NCBI GenBank assembly: GCA_900771335.1
Contig: CAAGNP010000045.1
Coordinates: 1 to 37,127 of the forward strand
Source of the DNA: Rikenellaceae bacterium
GTDB lineage: Bacteria > Bacteroidota > Bacteroidia > Bacteroidales > UBA932
Length of the DNA: 37,127 bases
Direction of reading: 5' to 3'
Part shown: in pieces, positions 27,198-35,257 of the stretch
Position numbering within the stretch: position 1 is the first letter of the stretch
How the letters are laid out: every line of letters starts with the position of its first letter
Notes under the pieces: model-generated
The model's database searches: none
Told to the model about the DNA's origin: nothing
The model's input: only the letters and a program-made list of their open reading frames with translations
Program-made: the position numbers and the translations under genes

Positions 27198-28001
27198 ATG
27201 GAATTTTTCGCTACATCTAACGGAATTCCTGTACATATTTCAGATACCGAGAAGGGGGATATTACTATCCTCCTTCTTCATGGTTATCTGGAGACATTAT
27301 ATGTTTGGGAAGACTTCATCAAACTCTTTCCAGCCAACTACCGTTTCATCTCTATCGACTTGCCCGGTCATGGATTGACAGGCACACACCCCCATTCAAA
27401 TTCTATGGAATTCTGTGCAGACACTATCAAAAGTGTCCTCGACAAATGTGCTGTACAGAAATGTTATGTAGCCGGCCACTCTTTGGGTGGGTACATTAGT
27501 TTCGAGTTCCAGAAGAAATATCCCGAGAGTGTCCAGGGTCTCATTATGATCAACACAAATACCAGAGCTGACTCCCAGGAAGTAGCAGCCAGCAGAGATA
27601 AAGAGGTAAATTTCATCCTTTCTGGAAGACATCTTGCATTAGCTTCTATAGCTGTACCAAATATGTTTAAAAAGGAGAACCTCAGGAGACTCGATGACAA
27701 GATTCAGGAGATTATAGAGATAGCGGAAACACATGATCCAGAAGGACTTGCAGCCTCAGTCAGGGGTATGGCCTCAAGGGTAGACAATACATCTTATATC
27801 TCTTCCATCAATATCCCCGTATTGGCTTTATTCGGTGATTCTGACGGATTTTTTGACATGACACAAGTTCAGGCGCAGATATCTGACCTGCCTAATGTCA
27901 CATCTCATGTCGTACCAAATTCGGGTCACGACTCCTATTTGGAGGATCCTGAATTTGTCGCCGGTAAAATACAGGAGTTTATTACCAGAGGAAATTGTTA
28001 A
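27198..28001 (+). CDS. Alpha/beta hydrolase
   Basis: The 267-residue cytoplasmic protein has the full catalytic triad pattern: nucleophile elbow GHSLGG with Ser95, an acid in FGDSDGFFD (Asp214 or Asp216), and His244 in NSGHDSYLEDPEFV. LLLHGYLET (residues 26-34) gives the oxyanion-hole HG motif and ISIDLPGHGLT the next strand. There is no signal peptide. It could be an esterase, lactonase or C-C hydrolase; sequence alone does not decide. It lies 12 bases after frdB and may ride on the same transcript. Its last 20 bases overlap the end of hflX on the opposite strand. Confidence 0.88.
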   Translation: MEFFATSNGIPVHISDTEKGDITILLLHGYLETLYVWEDFIKLFPANYRFISIDLPGHGLTGTHPHSNSMEFCADTIKSVLDKCAVQKCYVAGHSLGGYISFEFQKKYPESVQGLIMINTNTRADSQEVAASRDKEVNFILSGRHLALASIAVPNMFKKENLRRLDDKIQEIIEIAETHDPEGLAASVRGMASRVDNTSYISSINIPVLALFGDSDGFFDMTQVQAQISDLPNVTSHVVPNSGHDSYLEDPEFVAGKIQEFITRGNC

Positions 28002-29178
28002 AAGGGAATCTCCCTGCATGAATCTCTGCAGCCATCTTATACAGATCGTTGCGGAGTTTGTCTATTTTTATCTTCTCTTTTGCTGAAATGAATATACAGG
28101 GTGTATGTTCCTTAGCTATCCAAGTCTTCTGGAGCTCCTCCAAAGAGTAATTTTCAGGCTTTTTCTCCTCAAATGAGAACTCATCCTGCTCTACATGTTT
28201 GTAGGCATCTATCTTATTAAAAACGAGATATACAGGCTTATCGTGGGCATTAATATCTTTAAGAGTCTCATTTACTACCCTTATATGATCTTCAAAATTC
28301 GGATGAGATATGTCGACCACGTGCATAAGGATATCTGCCTCCCTAACCTCATCAAGGGTACTTTTAAATGATTCGATGAGCTGTGTGGGCAGTTTTCTTA
28401 TGAAACCTACTGTATCTGACAGCAGGAATGGAACATTCTCTATCACCACTTTTCTTACAGTAGTATCAAGAGTGGCAAACAGTTTGTTTTCAGCGAAAAC
28501 TTCACTTTTGGATAGAAGGTTCATAATGGTACTTTTACCCGCATTTGTGTACCCTACAAGGGCAATTCTGACGAGTGATCCCCTGTTTCCCCTCTGAGAA
28601 AACATCTGTCTGTCTATCTTCTTCAGCTGATCTTTAAGTCTGCTGATTTTTTCAAGTATGATACGGCGGTCTGTCTCCAGCTGGCTCTCACCGGGTCCCC
28701 TCATATTCAGACCACCTTTACCGCCTCTTTGCCTTTCAAGGTGAGTCCACATACGGGTAAGACGAGGAAGCAAGTATTGATACTGGGCAAGTTCCACCTG
28801 TGTTTTTGCATATGCAGTTTTTGCCCTCTGGGCGAAGATATCCAGAATAAGGCTTGTACGGTCATATATCTTTCTTCCGGCAAACTCCCTCTCCACATTC
28901 CTGAGCTGAGATGGAGACAGTTCATCGTCAAAGATTACTGTATTCACCTCATTCTCTTCGAGAAAAGTTCTTATTTCCTCAAGTTTTCCAGATCCTACGT
29001 AGCTCTTGGAATTGGGTGAGCTAAGCCTCTGTGTAAAGCGTTTGATACTTTGTATGCCTGCTGTAAGGGCCAGAAATTCCAGCTCATCCAGATATTCTTT
29101 TACCATAGTATCATCAATATCCTGTGTAATTACAGATACTACTATGGCTCTCTCTAGTTCTAATACATTCTCTTCCAT
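27982..29178 (-). CDS. hflX: Ribosome-associated GTPase HflX
   Basis: HflX binds the 50S subunit and can split stalled or hibernating ribosomes under stress. The N-terminal HflX domain includes KSYVGSGKLEEIR and FDDELSPSQLRNVE. A linker has RGGKGGLNMRGPGESQLETDRR, shortened here to MRGPGESQLETDRR. The G domain follows, with G1 GYTNAGKST (about residues 209-217), the G2-region TLDTTVR, G3 DTVGF and G4 NKID. I use ATG at 29178 (398 residues); an in-frame TTG at 29187 would sit inside the -7 box. That box ends only six bases before the ATG, so the mRNA may be leaderless. Its 3' end overlaps the convergent hydrolase gene by 20 bases. Confidence 0.96.
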   Translation of the reverse strand: MEENVLELERAIVVSVITQDIDDTMVKEYLDELEFLALTAGIQSIKRFTQRLSSPNSKSYVGSGKLEEIRTFLEENEVNTVIFDDELSPSQLRNVEREFAGRKIYDRTSLILDIFAQRAKTAYAKTQVELAQYQYLLPRLTRMWTHLERQRGGKGGLNMRGPGESQLETDRRIILEKISRLKDQLKKIDRQMFSQRGNRGSLVRIALVGYTNAGKSTIMNLLSKSEVFAENKLFATLDTTVRKVVIENVPFLLSDTVGFIRKLPTQLIESFKSTLDEVREADILMHVVDISHPNFEDHIRVVNETLKDINAHDKPVYLVFNKIDAYKHVEQDEFSFEEKKPENYSLEELQKTWIAKEHTPCIFISAKEKIKIDKLRNDLYKMAAEIHAGRFPFNNFLW

Positions 29179-29184
29179 GGGTGG

Positions 29185-29192
29185 CAAAGATA
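29185..29192 (-). promoter_or_regulatory. hflX promoter -7 element
   Basis: TATCTTTG on the minus strand exactly matches TAnnTTTG and ends six bases before the hflX ATG. It directly follows the T-tract of the tonB terminator. Confidence 0.6.
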
Positions 29193-29196
29193 CAAA

Positions 29197-29228
29197 AAAT
29201 AGGTGACTCTTTTCTAAGCCACCTATTT
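29197..29228 (-). terminator. Terminator after tonB
   Basis: The arms AAATAGGTG (29197-29205) and CACCTATTT (29220-29228) form a 9-bp stem. The loop contains a further CTT/AAG pairing. On the minus strand it runs straight into TTTTTTG, a usable T-tract. The tonB stop is about 21 bases upstream. Confidence 0.8.
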
Positions 29229-29249
29229 CTTATATAGTTTATAGTGTAA

Positions 29250-29942
29250 TTATCGTAGTTGGAAAATTACAGGGAAGTTGTAGATAACCTTCACAGCTCT
29301 ATCTCTTTGTTTACCAGGAGTCCATTTTGGAGACGAAGATACTACTCTGACAGCTTCTTTGTCAAGAGAAGGGTCAACACCTCTAAGTACTCTAACGTTA
29401 GCAACAGAACCATCAGGCATTACAGTAAACTGAAGAGTAACACGACCTGATACACCATTTTCTTTAGCGATCTCAGGATATTCAAGATGCTGTGACACCC
29501 ATTTCTGGAAGTTGTTTGCGTCACCACCCATGAATGAAGGTTTTTCCTCTACAAGTGCGAAAGGAATAGGAGCCTCTTCAATTTCCTCTTCGTAAACCTC
29601 AGCTACGTAGTCCATAATTTCAACACCCATATCTTCTGTATCCTCAAGTGAAAGGAACAGGTCATCGCCTACGTCGATCTCGTCGTCTACGATATCAATC
29701 TGGTCAGAAAGTACAGGAACTTTTGGTTGCTCTGGTGGAGGAGGTGGAGCTTCTGTGGTGATAGGAACATTCTCTACTTCGATTTCAACAGCAGTCTCAG
29801 TAGCGAACGCCATTTCTTCTTTTTCCACTGTTTGCCATTCAAAAGCAAGAATAACCACTAGAAGAGTCACGATAAGTCCTATTTCTAGGAACAGACCTTT
29901 CTTCTTCTCTAGGTCAGCTTTTGGAGATTTTTTGATTTCCAT
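29250..29942 (-). CDS. tonB: Energy transducer TonB
   Basis: TonB couples the ExbBD proton-driven motor to outer-membrane TonB-dependent transporters. The 230-residue protein starts, by my choice of ATG at 29942, with MEIKKSPKADLEKKK. One membrane helix follows (GLFLEIGLIVTLLVVILAF, residues about 16-34). Next is a proline-rich periplasmic linker (TEAPPPPPEQPKVP) and an acidic stretch. The TonB C-terminal domain has FQKWVSQHLEYPEIAKENG, then VSGRVTLQFTVMPDGSVANV and VVSSSPKWTPGKQRDRAVKV. A TTG 13 codons upstream is in frame but falls inside the promoter. exbB and exbD are not adjacent, so this is a stand-alone gene, between mdh and hflX. Its own promoter box is 36 bases upstream. Confidence 0.93.
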   Translation of the reverse strand: MEIKKSPKADLEKKKGLFLEIGLIVTLLVVILAFEWQTVEKEEMAFATETAVEIEVENVPITTEAPPPPPEQPKVPVLSDQIDIVDDEIDVGDDLFLSLEDTEDMGVEIMDYVAEVYEEEIEEAPIPFALVEEKPSFMGGDANNFQKWVSQHLEYPEIAKENGVSGRVTLQFTVMPDGSVANVRVLRGVDPSLDKEAVRVVSSSPKWTPGKQRDRAVKVIYNFPVIFQLR

Positions 29943-29978
29943 ATTATTATTTTTAACGATGAATATACTTTTAGGCTC

Positions 29979-29986
29979 CAAAGTTA
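29979..29986 (-). promoter_or_regulatory. tonB promoter -7 element
   Basis: TAACTTTG on the minus strand matches TAnnTTTG exactly. A TTTG at 30012-30009 lies 22 bases upstream, slightly longer than the usual spacing. The leader would be about 30 bases. Confidence 0.5.
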
Positions 29987-30030
29987 AAAAATAAATCTTT
30001 AAAACCTACAAACAATTGTTGAAAAAATGT

Positions 30031-30972
30031 TTAAAGAACATTTATTTCTTTCAATACACCGTTAGTTTTTCTTACAGCTTCAGCACTTGCTTTGAATTTA
30101 GCCATCTCATTTTCAGGTAGTTCTACCTCGATGATCTCTTCTACACCGTTTTTGCCGATTACTGCAGGTACACCGATACAAATGTCGCTCTCACCCCATT
30201 GGCCGTTTAGGCTTACGCAGCAAGGATAAACTCTCTTCTCGTCCAAAACAACGGCTCTTGCAAGAGCTGCTGCATTTGCACCTGGAGCATACCATGCAGA
30301 GGTACCCATAAGTTTTGTAAGGGTAGCGCCACCAACCATAGTGTCAGCAACTACTTTCTCAGCTTGTTCTGCTGTAAGTTTTTCGCATACTTTACCACCT
30401 CTGTAGAAAGCTTTGCTTAGAAGAGGAACCATAGTAGTATCACCGTGACCACCGATTACCATACCCTCAACATCGCACATAGGGCAGTTTAGAGCTTGGC
30501 TTAGGTAGTAGTTGAATCTGCTGCTGTCAAGCTGGCCACCCATACCGATAATTCTGTTAGATGGAACACCGCTAGTCTTGACTGCAAGGTAAGTCATAGT
30601 ATCCATAGGGTTAGAAACTACTACGATAACTGCGTTAGGAGAGTGAGCAAGAACGTTGCTGATTACACTCTTAACGATACCTGCGTTAGTGCCGATAAGC
30701 TCTTCACGAGTCATACCTGGTTTACGAGGAATACCTGAAGTGATAACTACTACATCTGAGTTGGCAGTAGCTTCGTAATCGTTGGTAACACCTTTAATAA
30801 CTGTATTGTAGTTAAGAACTTTTGCAGATTGCATCATATCCATTGCTTTACCCTCTGCAAAACCTTCTCTAACGTCAAGAAGAACTACTTCTGACGCAAA
30901 TCTCATTTGTGCTACTGCGTTAGCGCAAGTTGCGCCTACATTACCAGCACCAATAACACTTACTTTAGACAT
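30031..30972 (-). CDS. mdh: Malate dehydrogenase
   Basis: The enzyme interconverts malate and oxaloacetate with NAD. The 313-residue protein has the NAD fold SVIGAGNVGATCANAVAQ and LLDVREG (Asp33, NAD preference). It has the substrate loop GIPRKPGMTREEL with Arg83 and Arg89, the Arg-type loop for malate rather than lactate. It also has VVSNPMDTMTYLA (Asn121) and catalytic His176 in GGHGDTTM. The length is that of the LDH-like MDH group common in Bacteroidetes. Codon bias is strong, as in frdAB. With FrdAB this supports reductive succinate formation. It is transcribed divergently from ybeY, from a promoter interlocked with the ybeY promoter. Confidence 0.97.
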   Translation of the reverse strand: MSKVSVIGAGNVGATCANAVAQMRFASEVVLLDVREGFAEGKAMDMMQSAKVLNYNTVIKGVTNDYEATANSDVVVITSGIPRKPGMTREELIGTNAGIVKSVISNVLAHSPNAVIVVVSNPMDTMTYLAVKTSGVPSNRIIGMGGQLDSSRFNYYLSQALNCPMCDVEGMVIGGHGDTTMVPLLSKAFYRGGKVCEKLTAEQAEKVVADTMVGGATLTKLMGTSAWYAPGANAAALARAVVLDEKRVYPCCVSLNGQWGESDICIGVPAVIGKNGVEEIIEVELPENEMAKFKASAEAVRKTNGVLKEINVL

Positions 30973-31021
30973 AATTGTAATATTAAATTGTTAAAATTGT
31001 TAATGACTCTTTAGTTTTTCA

Positions 31022-31029
31022 TACATTTG
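31022..31029 (+). promoter_or_regulatory. ybeY-mnmG promoter -7 element
   Basis: TACATTTG is an exact TAnnTTTG box ending 18 bases before the ybeY ATG. It lies four bases from an opposing box for mdh. Confidence 0.6.
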
Positions 31030-31033
31030 CACA

Positions 31034-31041
31034 CAAATATA
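31034..31041 (-). promoter_or_regulatory. mdh promoter -7 element
   Basis: TATATTTG on the minus strand is an exact TAnnTTTG box, about 61 bases upstream of the mdh ATG. Together with the plus-strand box it forms an imperfect palindrome, ATTTG-CACA-CAAAT. Confidence 0.55.
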
Positions 31042-31047
31042 CAATGT

Positions 31048-31494
31048 ATGATAAAATTCTCTAGCAAAGATACAGACTTTAAGTTAACCCGCCAAAAGGT
31101 TTTGAAAGATTGGATAAAGAAAATTTTATCCCAGCACTCTTTGAAGGTAGGAGATATAAATTATCTCTTTACAAATGATGAGGAGGTCCTAAAAGTCAAT
31201 CAGGAATTTTTGGGTCACGACTATTACACTGATATCATCACTTTTGATACATCTGACTATGGTTTCCCGGGTGTTGACGAAGATAAGGTATCTTCTGATA
31301 TAGTTATAAGTGTTGACTCGGTGAGGGAGAATGCAAAGCTTTATGGTGCCACTTTTGAGGATGAACTGCATAGGGTCATCATACATGGTATACTTCACCT
31401 CATAGGTTATGATGACCATGAGGAGGAAGACAAGAAAGAAATGAGGATTGCAGAAGATCAGGCACTGTTACTTTTGAAGGAATATGAATCTTAA
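31048..31494 (+). CDS. ybeY: Endoribonuclease YbeY (rRNA maturation factor)
   Basis: YbeY is a zinc-dependent endonuclease required for 16S rRNA 3' maturation and ribosome quality control. The protein has 148 residues from ATG at 31048; an upstream in-frame TTG falls inside the promoter. YTDIITFDTSD (residues 60-70) and the metal motif HGILHLIGYDDH (His113, His117) are clear. Aligned by the downstream EEEDKKEM, the position of the third His ligand of the classical HGxLHLxGYDH motif holds Asp123, with a His at the next residue. In Bacteroidetes homologues I recall GYKD at that position, so the Asp may be normal for the phylum. Its last 11 bases overlap mnmG. Confidence 0.95.
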   Translation: MIKFSSKDTDFKLTRQKVLKDWIKKILSQHSLKVGDINYLFTNDEEVLKVNQEFLGHDYYTDIITFDTSDYGFPGVDEDKVSSDIVISVDSVRENAKLYGATFEDELHRVIIHGILHLIGYDDHEEEDKKEMRIAEDQALLLLKEYES

Positions 31495-33448
31495 ATACGA
31501 TATTGTAGTAATCGGGGCCGGTCACGCCGGCTGTGAGGCTGCAGCCGCCGCTGCAAATATGGGTAAGTCCACCCTTCTCATAACAATGGATATGAACAAG
31601 ATAGCCCAAATGTCATGTAATCCTGCAATTGGTGGTATTGCTAAGGGGCAGATTGTCAGAGAGATAGATGCTTTGGGAGGATATACTGGCATTGTAACTG
31701 ATGCGAGCACTATACAGTTCAGAATGCTTAACAGATCCAAAGGCCCGGCGATGTGGAGCCCCCGTGCACAGTGTGACAGAATTTACTTTTCCTGGAACTG
31801 GCGTCATATCCTTGAAACTACCTCAAAATTAGATATTTGGGCGGATACAGCGACCGAGATAACCTTCTCAGGTTCGCGTATTTCAGGTGTCCGTACACAG
31901 ATGGGTGCATTTTTTGAAGCCAAAGCGGTGATAATTACAGCAGGAACATTCCTTAACGGCAAGATTTTCGTGGGTCAGCAAGATGCCGAGAGTGGCAGGA
32001 TAGGGGAGCCAGCCTCATACCACATCTCAGAACTTTTGGCAGAAAGGGGTATTACTACTCAAAGGATGAAGACCGGTACTCCTCCAAGAATTGATGCCTC
32101 TTCAGTTGACTTCTCAAAACTCATCGCACAGGAGGGGGATACCGATCCGGACAAGTTTTCTTACCTCAACTATAAGTCTCCTGTTCAGGGAGCAGTCAAA
32201 CAGAGAAACTGTTATATAGTTCATACCAATAAAGAGGTCCATTCTATTCTTGAATCTGCGTTTCATCTCTCACCCCTCTTTTCAGGTAAGATTAGTGGTA
32301 TAGGGCCGAGGTATTGCCCAAGTATAGAGGATAAGCTCAGAACCTTCCCGGGAAAGGATGAACATCAATTGTTCCTCGAACCAGAAGGGTGGAATACAAA
32401 TGAGTATTATCTTCAGGGTTTCTCATCATCTCTCCCTCTCGATACACAGATAGATGCCCTGCACAGTATAAAAGGTCTGGAGAACGTCAAAATTTATCGT
32501 CCAGCTTATGCTGTCGAGTATGACTATTTTGATCCAACCCAGCTTAACGCTACCCTTGAATCGAGAATGGTCGAAGGTCTATATCTCGCAGGACAGGTCA
32601 ATGGGACAACAGGTTATGAGGAGGCAGCTGCCCAAGGTTTGATGGCAGGCATAAATGCCGCTTTAAAAATCTCAGAAAAGGATCCCCTAATTCTGAAACG
32701 CGATCAGTCATATATTGGTGTACTTATTGACGATTTGGTGACTAAAGGGGTTGATGAGCCATATAGGATGTTCACATCCCGTGCCGAGTACAGAATACTC
32801 CTAAGGCAGGATAATGCAGATTTGAGATTGACTGCTCTCTCTCATGATATAGGCTTAGCTGATGAGTATCGATATAGACTCATGTCAGAAAAGTACTCAA
32901 AAGTCAATAGTCTTAAGGAATCTTTCGATAATACGAAGGTCAAGCCCGATGTTATCAATGCTTATCTTGATTCAGTATCTTCTGCAAGATTGGATTCATC
33001 TAGGACGCTATCTTCTATTTTGACCAGACCTGATACCAAAATTGTAGAATTGCTTTCTTATGTTCCTCGTGGAACATTTGATTTCACAGTTTCTACAGAC
33101 TTCTCACAAGATAGTAAGTCCTCAATCAATAGTGCATCGTCTCTCCTTTATATTCCTTCTAAGATTGTGATGAGATCGGATTTATCAAAGGAGATTCTTG
33201 AGTCAGTAGAGATTCTTATAAAGTATAGTGGCTATATAGAAAGGGAGTCAAGACTTGCAGATAAGCTTACTAAACTTGAGTCTTTATCTATACCAGAAGA
33301 CTTTGATTATTCCAAGGTAACTTCTTTATCCTATGAGTCGAGACAGAAGCTTATAAAGCATAGACCAAGGACAATATCGCAAGCCTCCAGGATTCCTGGG
33401 GTTTCTCCTGCAGATATTTCTGTACTACTTGTATTCTTTGGCAGATAA
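31484..33448 (+). CDS. mnmG: tRNA uridine-5-carboxymethylaminomethyl modification protein MnmG
   Basis: MnmG (GidA), with MnmE, makes the (carboxymethyl)aminomethyl modification at wobble uridine 34 of several tRNAs, using FAD and folate. The 654-residue protein has the FAD motif IGAGHAGCEAA (residues 10-20), SCNPAIGGIAKGQIVREID, RMLNRSKGPAMWSPRAQ and GTFLNGKIFVGQ. It also has AGQVNGTTGYEEAAAQGLMAGINAA, shortened to GQVNGTTGYEEAAAQG, and a C-terminal HRPRTISQASRIPGVSPAD. It is a little longer than the usual 620-635 residues, without an obvious insertion. It starts inside ybeY, so the two are coupled. A 16-base parS-like sequence lies in its coding region (codons for VPRGT), and the same 16-mer forms the core of its terminator. 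Confidence 0.97.
   Translation: MNLKYDIVVIGAGHAGCEAAAAAANMGKSTLLITMDMNKIAQMSCNPAIGGIAKGQIVREIDALGGYTGIVTDASTIQFRMLNRSKGPAMWSPRAQCDRIYFSWNWRHILETTSKLDIWADTATEITFSGSRISGVRTQMGAFFEAKAVIITAGTFLNGKIFVGQQDAESGRIGEPASYHISELLAERGITTQRMKTGTPPRIDASSVDFSKLIAQEGDTDPDKFSYLNYKSPVQGAVKQRNCYIVHTNKEVHSILESAFHLSPLFSGKISGIGPRYCPSIEDKLRTFPGKDEHQLFLEPEGWNTNEYYLQGFSSSLPLDTQIDALHSIKGLENVKIYRPAYAVEYDYFDPTQLNATLESRMVEGLYLAGQVNGTTGYEEAAAQGLMAGINAALKISEKDPLILKRDQSYIGVLIDDLVTKGVDEPYRMFTSRAEYRILLRQDNADLRLTALSHDIGLADEYRYRLMSEKYSKVNSLKESFDNTKVKPDVINAYLDSVSSARLDSSRTLSSILTRPDTKIVELLSYVPRGTFDFTVSTDFSQDSKSSINSASSLLYIPSKIVMRSDLSKEILESVEILIKYSGYIERESRLADKLTKLESLSIPEDFDYSKVTSLSYESRQKLIKHRPRTISQASRIPGVSPADISVLLVFFGR
33061..33076. 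other. parS-like 16-mer inside mnmG (copy 1)
   Basis: TGTTCCTCGTGGAACA is one base away from a perfect palindrome and has three mismatches to the canonical parS TGTTTCACGTGAAACA. The identical 16-mer recurs at 33457-33472. Confidence 0.45.
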
Positions 33449-33449
33449 T

Positions 33450-33479
33450 AAAAAAGTGTTCCTCGTGGAACACTTTTTT
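33450..33479. terminator. Bidirectional terminator with parS-like core (copy 2)
   Basis: A6-GTGTTCC, TCGT loop, GGAACAC-T6 makes a perfect 13-bp stem with a tetraloop and T-tracts on both strands. It lies between the convergent genes mnmG and acyl-CoA synthetase, one base after the mnmG stop. Its core 33457-33472 is identical to the 16-mer at 33061. Confidence 0.92.
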
Positions 33480-33480
33480 A

Positions 33481-35256
33481 TTACTTATAGATATCTGTTA
33501 TTATATCTGCGTGTTTGGCTTGAATTTTCACCCTTTTTAATTTGAGGGTAGGAGAGAGCATTCCATTTGTTGGTGTCCACTCTGTAAGTATGACGCGCTC
33601 ACGTTTTATCTTCTCAAATGGAGCCAGTGTCTCATTTACCAACTCTACCTCTTTATGTATTTTGGCTATCACTTTAGGGTTTTTGGCAAGCTCCTGATTG
33701 TCTGCGTAGGTTATTTTGTGTTTGGCAGCCCAGAAGTGAAGTCTCGACATGTCAGGAATAATTATAGCTGATGCGAACTTTTCATTTTCACCTATCACTA
33801 TACAGTTTTCTATATATGAAGACTCTTTAAGTTTTGTTTCGATAACTTGAGGTGCGATGTACTTACCGGATGAGAGTTTGAAGATCTCTTTCTTTCTGTC
33901 TGTAATTTGAAGATATTTCCCGTCTACAAGACGTCCGATATCACCTGTGTGCAGGAAGCCATCTTCGTCGATAATCTCTTGAGTTTGCTCAGGATTCTTA
34001 TAGTATCCCAACATCACGTGAGGACCTTTTGTAAGGATCTCCCCGTCTTCTGCTATTTTCAACTCAGTCCCCTCGAGAGGTTCACCCACTGTGCCGATCA
34101 CATTAATTCCACCGGCAGGGTTGTTTACAGCTATTACAGGTGATGTCTCTGTCATACCATAACCTTCGAAAATTCTAAGTTTGGCAGCATTGAAAAGTCT
34201 CACTATTTTGCCTTGTATAGATGATCCTCCCGATACGATAATCATCTCGTGCCCACCAAGAGCCTCTCTCCATTTGTTGTAGACAAGTTTGTCGAAGAGG
34301 TCCCTCTTCCACAAGTAAAACTTATTCTTGTTGTATATGTCATAATTGTTGGCGAAGTTCCAGGCAAGGCTGTAAATTTTTTTCTTAATACCCGGAAGGT
34401 TCTTGCCTGCCCCTTCAAATTTGAAGTACATCATCTCCAGTACTCGAGGTACAGCACAGAATCCGTCAGCATGGCAGTTAGCCAAATCTTTCTGGATGGT
34501 GCCGATGGACTCTGCATAGTATATACTGATACCGATAATCTGGTACTCATAGTTCATACTTCTCTCATAGATATGGCATAGAGGAAGGAAGCTCAACATC
34601 TTCTGTTTGCAGGTCACTGTCTGTTTCCTTGCATGGCCTAAAGCATTGAACATCAAGTTTCTATGCGATAACATTACCCCTTTTGGAGTGCCAGTGGTAC
34701 CAGATGTATAGATCATAGTAGCCATCTCATCCGGAGATGTCTCTTCCTTGATCTTCTCTACCACTTCACAATATTTCTCCTTATTCTCCTCACCGATCTT
34801 GTAGATATTTGCCAGGCAGTCAATATCGGAGCTATCATCCATCAGATATACCTTCAATGGGTTTTTCATCTTCTCCACTACAGGGTAGACCTTCTTGTAA
34901 AGTTGGGTATTGCCTATAAAGATGATTTTGGCATCACTGTGATCGAAGATGTAGCTATATTCATCTTCGCTAAGTGTCGGATATACAGGTATATGCACCA
35001 TTCCTGCGAGATTCAGTCCCATGTCTACAAAGTTCCATTCAGGTCTGTTGCTGCAAATGGTAATGGCTTTGTCTCCTTTTGAATATCCCGATGCTAAAAG
35101 CGCGTAAGCCACTGAATGTGATTTACTTATATATTCTTTTGTGCTGACTTTCTGCCAATTTCCTTTAACACTTCTACTTAAAATATCATCTTTGTCAGAA
35201 TGGTTAACCTCCAGGTTTTTCAGTATGTCAAAAGTTCTGGTAATTGTTATTTCCAT
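33481..35256 (-). CDS. Long-chain fatty acid-CoA ligase (AMP-forming)
   Basis: The 591-residue adenylate-forming enzyme activates fatty acids to acyl-CoA with ATP. Signatures in order: MIYTSGTTGTPKGVMLSHRN (P-loop-like AMP-binding motif, near residue 185), IFEGYGMTETSPV (A5 region), GEILTKGPHVMLGYYKNPEQT, LHTGDIGRLVDGKYLQITDRKKEIFKLSSGK (shortened: LHTGDIG and ITDRKKEIFKLSSGKY, with the hinge and catalytic region). Length and the RKKEIFKLSSGKYIAPQVIE motif match the FadD/FAA1 long-chain group common in Bacteroidetes. No transmembrane segment is evident. It starts one base after the stop codon of the threonine aldolase gene and is therefore in the same transcript, though the pairing has no obvious metabolic logic. 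Confidence 0.93.
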   Translation of the reverse strand: MEITITRTFDILKNLEVNHSDKDDILSRSVKGNWQKVSTKEYISKSHSVAYALLASGYSKGDKAITICSNRPEWNFVDMGLNLAGMVHIPVYPTLSEDEYSYIFDHSDAKIIFIGNTQLYKKVYPVVEKMKNPLKVYLMDDSSDIDCLANIYKIGEENKEKYCEVVEKIKEETSPDEMATMIYTSGTTGTPKGVMLSHRNLMFNALGHARKQTVTCKQKMLSFLPLCHIYERSMNYEYQIIGISIYYAESIGTIQKDLANCHADGFCAVPRVLEMMYFKFEGAGKNLPGIKKKIYSLAWNFANNYDIYNKNKFYLWKRDLFDKLVYNKWREALGGHEMIIVSGGSSIQGKIVRLFNAAKLRIFEGYGMTETSPVIAVNNPAGGINVIGTVGEPLEGTELKIAEDGEILTKGPHVMLGYYKNPEQTQEIIDEDGFLHTGDIGRLVDGKYLQITDRKKEIFKLSSGKYIAPQVIETKLKESSYIENCIVIGENEKFASAIIIPDMSRLHFWAAKHKITYADNQELAKNPKVIAKIHKEVELVNETLAPFEKIKRERVILTEWTPTNGMLSPTLKLKRVKIQAKHADIITDIYK

Positions 35257-35257
35257 A

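Noticed and set aside
29943..29981. Upstream TTG start extending tonB by 13 residues
   Set aside because: The TTG lies inside the TAACTTTG promoter box, so it would not be transcribed; the ATG at 29942 gives a standard TonB N-terminus.
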